Positions 57,662 to 64,000 of a DNA stretch of 64,000 nt are shown one piece after another. The notes below the pieces were generated by a model, which ran no database searches, was not told where the DNA came from, and saw only the letters and a program-made list of their open reading frames with translations. Position numbers and translations under genes: made by a program. The DNA is from Haliclona indistincta. Its lineage: Eukaryota; Porifera; Demospongiae; Haplosclerida; Chalinidae. The stretch covers positions 16,502,561 to 16,566,560 of the forward strand of contig OZ024783.1 of the NCBI GenBank assembly GCA_964017065.1, read 5' to 3'. Numbering within the stretch: the first letter of the stretch is position 1; the number at the start of each line of letters is the position of its first letter.

Positions 57662-60088
57662 GCACCACTAGACAGCCTAAAGACGGTGAGCAACAATGTA
57701 TCGATTATAACTTTGAAGAATCCAAACGTATTCCACGAGAAGCTCTCATGCCACTAGAATCTCTCTCTCCTCCTGGAAGCCAAGGACAACGTGTTACCAC
57801 TCGTGTTACTGCACCACCAAACCCACTGCCAAGCAATTGGGAAATAGCCTATACTGAGACAAATGAGAAATATTTTATAGAGTGAGTTGATCTCATTGGT
57901 GTATTGTATGAGAATAATAATGTATAGACAGGCTATAGCTTTCCGTCCATCACCAGGTTTTATGCCTTACACTTTAGTGACACATACATGTAATCGTTTT
58001 CATTGTCCCTCTAGTCACAACACTGGTACTACCCACTGGATAGATCCACGATTTGCCCGCTGCATGAAACACTCTCTACTAGAGTGTGAGGATGACGGTA
58101 AGAATGGATTAGTCTGTCTGTTAACATGCCTACCATGCATGCCTACTTGTCTGCTGTTTTATCAAGCTGTGTCTCTCTCACTCTAGAACTGCCCTATGGT
58201 TGGGAGAAGGTCATTGATCCAGTCTATGGAGTTTACTATATCGAGTAAGCATTTGTTGTGACTTTTAATAGTGCATGTGCATTCATTCATTAAAGACCAA
58301 GTTACAATTACAACCATGTATAGTTATTATTTTGCCATCTTCCTTTCCAGCCATGTCAATCAATCTACTCAGTATGATAACCCTGTAATAGAAGCTAAAA
58401 GAAAGTATCTTGAATCACAATTCCAGACAGCAGCAGTACTAGAAAAACAGCATGAAGCTGAGGCAGCTGCGAAATGGCCAGAAGTTCTAAGAGACTTTGT
58501 AGATTACCCTGCCCAAGGGTATCAAGCTAATCCGCAAGGCATTGAAGCTAATCTCCAGGGAGAGAGGAAGAAAGTGTTGCTTACCAAGAACCTTACTGGT
58601 TTTGGTTTCAATATCATCGGAGGTGATCGTCCTGGAGAACTGATACAAATATGAAAAATAGTTCGTGGTGGTTTAGCCGATCGTGATGGTAGATTGAAGG
58701 TGGGAGATGTACTGGTGAGAGTAAACGGAGAGCCCGTGGTGACATACAGCCATCACAAGGTGGTAGAACTGTTCCTGAGCATTCCTATTCATTCAGATGT
58801 AGAGCTAGAGATACAGAGAGGCTACCCTCTTCTAGACTACCAAAGAGATGAGTCACCATCATACTCTGATGCCAACATTGATACTTCATCAAGTTATGAG
58901 CAAGTGATGGTCAGCATTGTAAAGGGACCTCTTGGATTTGGCTTCTCACTAAGTAAGTATGGTATTATCAGGTATAGTGTGTACATAATCTGTGGTCATC
59001 TTGCTGTGGTCAAGTGCTTTAATTATTATTTTTGTGTAGGTGAGACTCGCCAAGGCCCAATAGTGAAGCGAATTTTGGACATTTCTCGCTGTGCCCAGTT
59101 GCGTCTCAATGACATCATTGTAGAGATCAATGGTCAAAAGGTCACAGGCTGTTCACACAATGACTTTGTGACTCTGCTCAAGAGGTTCCCAAAAGGCAAC
59201 CAAGCTCGCTTCCTTGTCCTCCGCAGTAAGTTACATTGTACTCCAAGCTATTGAGTATCATGTATTTTAACACAGTCTAATAAATTAAAAAGTAAAAAGG
59301 TTTTAATAAAAAAACTAAAGGTGTAGGGATGACGCTTGCAAAAGTAAAGGAACAAGATGGGATGATGCTTGCAAAAGTAAAGGAACAAGATGGGATGATG
59401 CTTGGATGCAAAAGTAAAGGAACAAGATGGGATGATGCTTGCAAAAGTAAAGTATGTAAAAGTCCCAAGTATCCCTACATCAGCGGCTTGCTGCGATGGC
59501 GTGCAACTGACAAATGCGGAATCCTCTTCCTATACCTTTTACAACCGTCAATTACTTAATCGGACTGCGTCCTCCAAACCACAGATACCTCTAGTTATTT
59601 ACAACTGTCAACTACTTCATCGGACTGCGTCCTCCAAACACAGATACCTCTAGTTGTTTACAACCGTCAATTACTTCATCGGACTGCGTCCTCCTAACAC
59701 AGATACCTCTAGTTGTTTACAACCGTCAATTACTTCATCGGACTGCGTCCTCCTTCAAGCCGCTGATGTAGGGATACTTGGGACTTTTACATACTTCACT
59801 TTTGCAAGCATCATCCCATCTTGTTCCTTTACTTTTGCAAGCGTCATCCCTACACCTTTAGTTTTTTATTAAAACTTTTTTACTTTACTTGTTCCTGTTA
59901 CTTTTTTGATCACTATCGGTTTGAACTTATTAGCTGTATTCTAATTATGCTAGCTTTTATTTCATTTTACAACTCTGTGAGCAGCAGATACTAGTCTAGT
60001 AGATCAGAAGGTTCATAGCCTCTTGACAGAGAGTCAAGGAACATGGAATGTTATTATCGGCAATCACAAGAATAATGAAAAAGTTTAA
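57662..60088 (+). pseudogene. MAGI-like scaffold, 5'-incomplete, with an in-frame TGA
   Basis: Exons: 57662-57881, 58015-58097, 58187-58244, 58351-58952, 59040-59225 and 59985-60088. Exon 1 begins TTRQPKDGE (end of the guanylate-kinase-like region) and contains LPSNWEIAYTETNEKYFI, the start of WW1. Exon 2 completes it (THWIDPRF). Exon 3 is WW2 (LPYGWEKV), followed by PDZ1 (GFGFNIIGGD) and PDZ2 (GPLGFGFSLS, VEINGQKV). The order matches MAGI inverted MAGUKs, which organise cell junctions. The N-terminal PDZ and most of the GK region are not upstream in this window. A TGA at 58652-58654 lies in PDZ1 after ELIQI. The frame continues correctly after it, as if one codon were extra. The final acceptor is an AGCAG tandem site, and the stop is TAA at 60086-60088. 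It could be a recent pseudogene, or a working gene with a sequencing error. Confidence 0.75.
59289..59887. mobile_element. Foldback element with tandem repeats, in the last MAGI-like intron
   Basis: The arms run from AAAGTAAAAAGGTTTTAATA to the inverse near 59887. Each arm contains tandem units of GATGATGCTTGCAAAAG plus GGAACAAGATGG (four on the left, two on the right). The loop (59540-59751) has about 3.6 copies of a 60-bp repeat containing TCGGACTGCGTCCTCC. The innermost arms share TATCCCTACATCAGCGGCTTG-type sequence. Non-coding. Confidence 0.75.
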
Positions 60089-61171
60089 ATTAGTTAGAGA
60101 GGTTGAGAGTATGAGTTGACAACATGATATTTCTTAGCACTGTAATGGATGAAGAAGAGACTAACACTAACAACTCAGCTCAGCTATCGGATGATCATGG
60201 CTGGAAGCCTAGTCCGTAGACTAGTACCATGCAGGCTTGTATGTTGATGTCGATATCACGATCACAGAGGCTTCTAGCTTTTTACAATGAAAAATGTCCA
60301 GTTGTCAACAGCACAGGGTCCTATGGGTACAGCTTACGCCAGGTAGTGTAAGTAGCCTGGCTAGGTGAGATCGGGTAGCATCACTGTCGTCCGGTTCGCG
60401 CCTGCCGTGGGTCATGATGTCAGCATAGACAGATCAGTGTTACCCAGGGCATAGTATACTGCTTGTTCATACCTCTAGGCTCTAGCTTTTTTGCACGCTG
60501 AAGCGTCCCGAGCAGGAGAACCGAGCTCAGTTTCAAAACTGATGTGGGCGGAGTCAATGATCAGTAGCAACAAGAGGGTTAATTAATGGAGTTGCTGTAA
60601 CAGTCCAAAACGGTCCAAAATCCATGGTTTTCAAGGATTTCTCGCTTCTGGTAGTGTTTTATGCCTATCTAAAAGTAAGTGCACTACCCCAGATATATAC
60701 ACGTGCGATTGTGTAGGTTTGGTGGTGATTCGTTAACTCAGGACAGCGCTAGGCTTACTGAAAGAAGAAAGAAAGAAGATGAACAATTCGCGTGGGCGGC
60801 GATTTCAGTTTACCACTTCAGAAACGTCTGCCCGCTTCGCCAAAGGTATTTCCATGCTCAGAACAATCGCCTGATCAATCCTAGATGTCTCGAATCTCGA
60901 GAAACGCTAAAACAGCGAAGATCTGCAACGGCCTCCCTGAGAGTCGCCATCTTGATTTTCATCAACAAGCAAGCAGTCCCGGCGACTTTCATAGACTTCC
61001 TACAAGCGCTCGCACTTCAGATTCCCTTAGAGATAGTGAAAATGCAGTAGAATTGTATAACAGTAGAGATAATGTGCAAAAACTCATTTTCACACATGAG
61101 TAGCCGCCATCTTAGTTCGAGGTCATCCCTACATATCATTGCCGATCGGCAATGATAATTACTACTACCAT
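60089..61171. other. Region without a recognised gene
   Basis: Several frames of up to 123 codons exist (for example 60679-61050), but none shows a domain, signal peptide or conserved pattern. The end of the region (GCCGCCATCTT, CATCCCTACAT) resembles repeat ends elsewhere in the window. It is likely intergenic or repeat-derived. Confidence 0.4.
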
Positions 61172-61296
61172 AAATAAAAAGGATTGTAACAATATCAGTG
61201 TAATGCTACCTCCATATTAAATTAACCACAACCATCAAAATCAGTTAATTTAGGGAGGTAGCATTGCACTGCTATTGTTACAATCTTTTTTTATTT
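61172..61296. repeat. Foldback repeat
   Basis: AAATAAAAAGGATTGTAACA and the following 20 bases (ending GCTACCTCC) return inverted at 61255-61296. The loop is about 40 bp. Small MITE-like element. Target duplication not determined. Confidence 0.65.
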
Positions 61297-62336
61297 CAAG
61301 TCTTGTTCACAATCTTGCTTCCAGGCTTTTCGATACATGTACCAACCCTAAATGTCTTTCATTTTGTTAAACATGTTTTATTAGTTGTTTCTTTTCTTTT
61401 TTATTCAGTAACCTTTGGCGCATGCGCGAGGGTTACGGTACTTGGTTTGTCATTCATTTCAGTGTTTATTCGTTCTGTCCATCGAGCTGGAGAGACCATC
61501 GCTCACTTCTGAAACTTGTTAAAGTATGAACAGGTGTAGCACGACAATGGCTTGCAATGTGACACGTAGATTTTGCTAAAGTGCTTTCGTTCTCGAGTCA
61601 TTAATGGCTGGCTCACCTTGACAGCCATCTTGGACCTCTTTGAGAACACAATAATTAAGCACCTATAGTCGACTACCTAGATGCTTTTAGACTCCCTTTG
61701 AACTGCAGGAGGGTCATTCCATATCATTGCAACAACTTTTTGGCATGACCCTCTGGGATTTTCTCGAAACTTGGTATTGTTGAACCCCACATGGTGATAT
61801 GATTCAATAACAAGTTTCAGCTTGATACCTTGTATGGTTTCTTTTTAAACCCTGGTTGCAATTTCGACGATATTTCCTACTACTTGTCGTTTAACTGTTT
61901 ATAACTTAGTCTTATTTTGCCCTATCAGCAAAGTAAAGACATTGAATCTGAATAAATGCTCTTTCAAATGACGTGCAACACTTAGTGCATTGCATGTCGT
62001 AACTATTTAGCCACACCCACAAACTTTGATCTTTTATTCTTTAAAAATACGTCTGCATCAATTTTCATTTTGAACTGATGTGATTTAATAGTAGTCTATT
62101 AGCTACTTCTATACCAAGCTTCATGTTGGGATACAAATGGGAACCTAGCGCTATTCTCTTCAAACTCAATGTAGCTAATGGTTCTATTAAAGAAAACTAA
62201 TGATTTTCAAACTTCCTTGAAAAATAATTGTTGTGTGTATGTGTATAAACCACTTAGAAGTGTTTAGTCCATTTTTGAGATATCAGAACATGAAAAATGA
62301 TCACTAGCTAGTACATTTATCACTGATGTTTTGTAC

Positions 62337-62495
62337 TAAAGATAGTAAATCAAAGATAATATTGAACAACCCTCCCTCACCAGCTGCTGCCTTCAGAAAC
62401 ACCAGGAAAATTATTCCACAATTTTCCTGGTGTTTCTGAAGGCAGCAGCTGGTGAGGGAGGTTTGTTGCATATTATCTTTGATTTACTATCTTTA
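62337..62495. repeat. Near-perfect palindrome
   Basis: Arms of about 70 bp (AAAGATAGTAAATCAAAG outward; CACCAGGAAAATT at the centre) with only a few mismatches and a loop of under 10 bp. Non-coding. Confidence 0.8.
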
Positions 62496-62510
62496 TAGTA
62501 CGATCAAATT

Positions 62511-62995
62511 ATTTCTCACAGTAAAAGCCTCAATCTCACTGATCATTAGTTGAAAAAACTACATACGTGTATTTAGACCACAGCTAAGCGCTGTTGACCA
62601 ATCAGGTTGCGTAGCTGCAGGTCTATAAATCTCATAATGGAATCCCTCCACTGCCGCGACCTCATAATGGAATCCTACCACACGGCGCAGATTACGGTTC
62701 TGTGCGCGGAGTTCTACTGAATAATTTTTACAACGCTCGCGTGTCCTTGCTCATCGTTCGCGTCGTTTCTGTTTGTTGTTGCTATGGTCTAAATCAGTTA
62801 GACAGCGCATCCAATCGAATCTACGCGATGTAGAAGCCCTCTCGCCGTTACCATAGCGCCCTCGCTACGCTCGGACGCTATATAGCAACAGCTCTCGGGC
62901 TTCCAAATCGCGTAGATCCTCGGATGCGCTGTCTAACTATTATGTAGTTTTTTCAACTAATGATCAGTGAGATTGAGGCTTTTATTGTGAGAAAT
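62511..62995. mobile_element. TIR/foldback element, 485 bp
   Basis: ATTTCTCACAGTAAAAGCC at the left returns inverted at the right end (62940-62995). Inner sequences GTTAGACAGCGCATCC (about 62799) and GGATGCGCTGTCTAAC (about 62922) form a second inverted pair. No coding frame. Confidence 0.7.
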
Positions 62996-63154
62996 TGTTT
63001 TTTCTATTAAAACATTAATTTTGTAGCAAAGCAACAAGCAGTATTTTTAAGTAATGAGATAAATTTGAATGTAATTTTAATGAAATAATACTCAATTAGT
63101 CAATCAACTTTGTGTTGTTTATTACCTATAGGTTTGCTAGTTAAACCATGTAGT

Positions 63155-63947
63155 CAAAAATTCGGGTAGGTATAAAACGCGCAACGTGGAATGGAACGCG
63201 GAACTGATGGAATATGGAATGGAACGTCAAACAGTAAAGAAAACAGCCAAATTTCGACTTGAAAAGAAAAAAGACACTTGCTTTGACTTGTTCAGCTTGC
63301 GTACTGCTGCACGCAAAGAGTGGAGAGCGGTAGTGGAGTGTGAGACGCGTTGATAGCTGGTGTCAGACTAGTGCAAGCAGCTCAGTCTGAGATTTCTGCT
63401 TGAGCGTAACTCGTAAAGATGAATCAGAGATTAAACTCACTAACTATACAGGCAGAGTTTAGTCTAACAGCGCACGCTGATCTATGCTGGAACTAAGTTA
63501 ACGTTATAACAACAGCCTTGCTGTAAACATACTCATACTGCACACCCACAGCCACACCCCCTTGTTGCACCGGCGTACATGCTGCCTGGATACAAACAAC
63601 GGTTATAAGTCATGTTATAGTGATCTAAGCTAAGGGTAAAGTTTCTCTCCGGCACTAAGAGAGCTAGTGATTCCTATGAACTCGATTCAGTAGTCTGCAC
63701 ACGATGAGCCTGAGCGAGTGGCACGTGACCTACAGCTAGTCTTTGAGGGCTACACTGCAGAACACAGATCAGACTACGTTGGGCAATTCTACCTATAGAT
63801 ATAGAAGTGAGCTCTAGGCTATGATTCAAGCTGAACAAGTCAAATCAAGTATCCTTCAGGTTTTTTACCGTTTGGCGTTCCATTCCATATTCCATTTCGC
63901 CGTTCCATTCCATTCCTCGTTCCGCGTTTTATACCTACCCCAAAATT
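63155..63947. mobile_element. TIR element with GGAATGGAAC-rich ends
   Basis: The left AATTCGGGTAGGTATAAAACGC and the right inverse (ending ACCTACCCCAAAATT) frame about 790 bp. The arms of about 75 bp contain repeated GGAATGGAA motifs. The inside has no protein signature. Confidence 0.7.
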
Positions 63948-64000
63948 CCTTCATAATCATGATACAATTCACAGTTTATATACCAGAAGTGCTTTAGCAA

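Noticed and set aside
58652..58654. TGA read as selenocysteine
   Set aside because: PDZ proteins have no such residue, family sequence has no cysteine there, and no SECIS element was recognised.
60679..61103. Two overlapping frames of 123 and 72 codons as a gene
   Set aside because: No splice support, domain or signal peptide, and the flanks resemble dispersed repeats.
1..64000. CRISPR arrays, tRNA or rRNA genes
   Set aside because: No spaced direct-repeat array, cloverleaf or rRNA sequence was recognised by eye. The tandem repeats found are minisatellites or microsatellites. A tRNA scan would be needed to exclude single tRNAs.

Overview
The window looks like nuclear DNA of a demosponge, most likely Amphimedon queenslandica or a close relative. 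This is inferred from AT-rich DNA, many short introns with GT..AG borders, and exons for ankyrin-repeat/ROCO GTPase/death-domain proteins, SRCR receptors and a MAGI-type scaffold. Many foldback and TIR elements lie between the exons. No bacterial operon, rRNA, tRNA or CRISPR was seen. All multi-exon genes below were assembled by hand from splice sites and reading phase.

A locus of roughly 15 kb occurs three times on the + strand. Copy A (about 1.46-16.3 kb) is the best preserved. It has the 3' half of an FN3/transmembrane receptor (1464-2535), decayed coiled-coil-like exons (about 2.9-5.9 kb), and a ten-exon gene (6244-20319). That gene has an open frame of 990 codons encoding five ankyrin units, a Roc GTPase, a COR-like region and a death domain. 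Copy B (about 20.56-37.28 kb) has a broken receptor and only the first four ankyrin exons. Copy C (about 41.15-56.67 kb) keeps ankyrin exons 1-3, 6 and 7, has lost 4 and 5, and has no GTPase. Because the copies align, insertions can be read against empty sites in their sisters.

Mobile DNA: a Ngaro-type tyrosine-recombinase retrotransposon with split direct repeats and an intact 916-codon pol (28.47-34.32 kb); a hAT element with intact ends and a broken transposase (52.65-55.58 kb); a hAT MITE with an 8-bp duplication; nested TTAA-specific MITEs; a TA-specific foldback; a MITE inside the receptor membrane exon of copy B; a 5'-truncated LINE with a poly(A) tail; and an element inserted into a second copy of itself.

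Between copies B and C, on the - strand, lies a complete seven-exon type I membrane receptor with two SRCR-like domains (38006-40309), next to a secreted-protein exon truncated by a repeat. After copy C comes a 5'-incomplete MAGI-like scaffold gene (GK end, two WW, two PDZ; 57662-60088) with an in-frame TGA in the first PDZ. The last 4 kb is mostly palindromic foldback elements.

A putative signalling unit, a surface FN3 receptor next to a cytosolic ankyrin/ROCO/death protein, is duplicated in copies A and B, but only copy A appears able to make both products. Whether they work together is inference.
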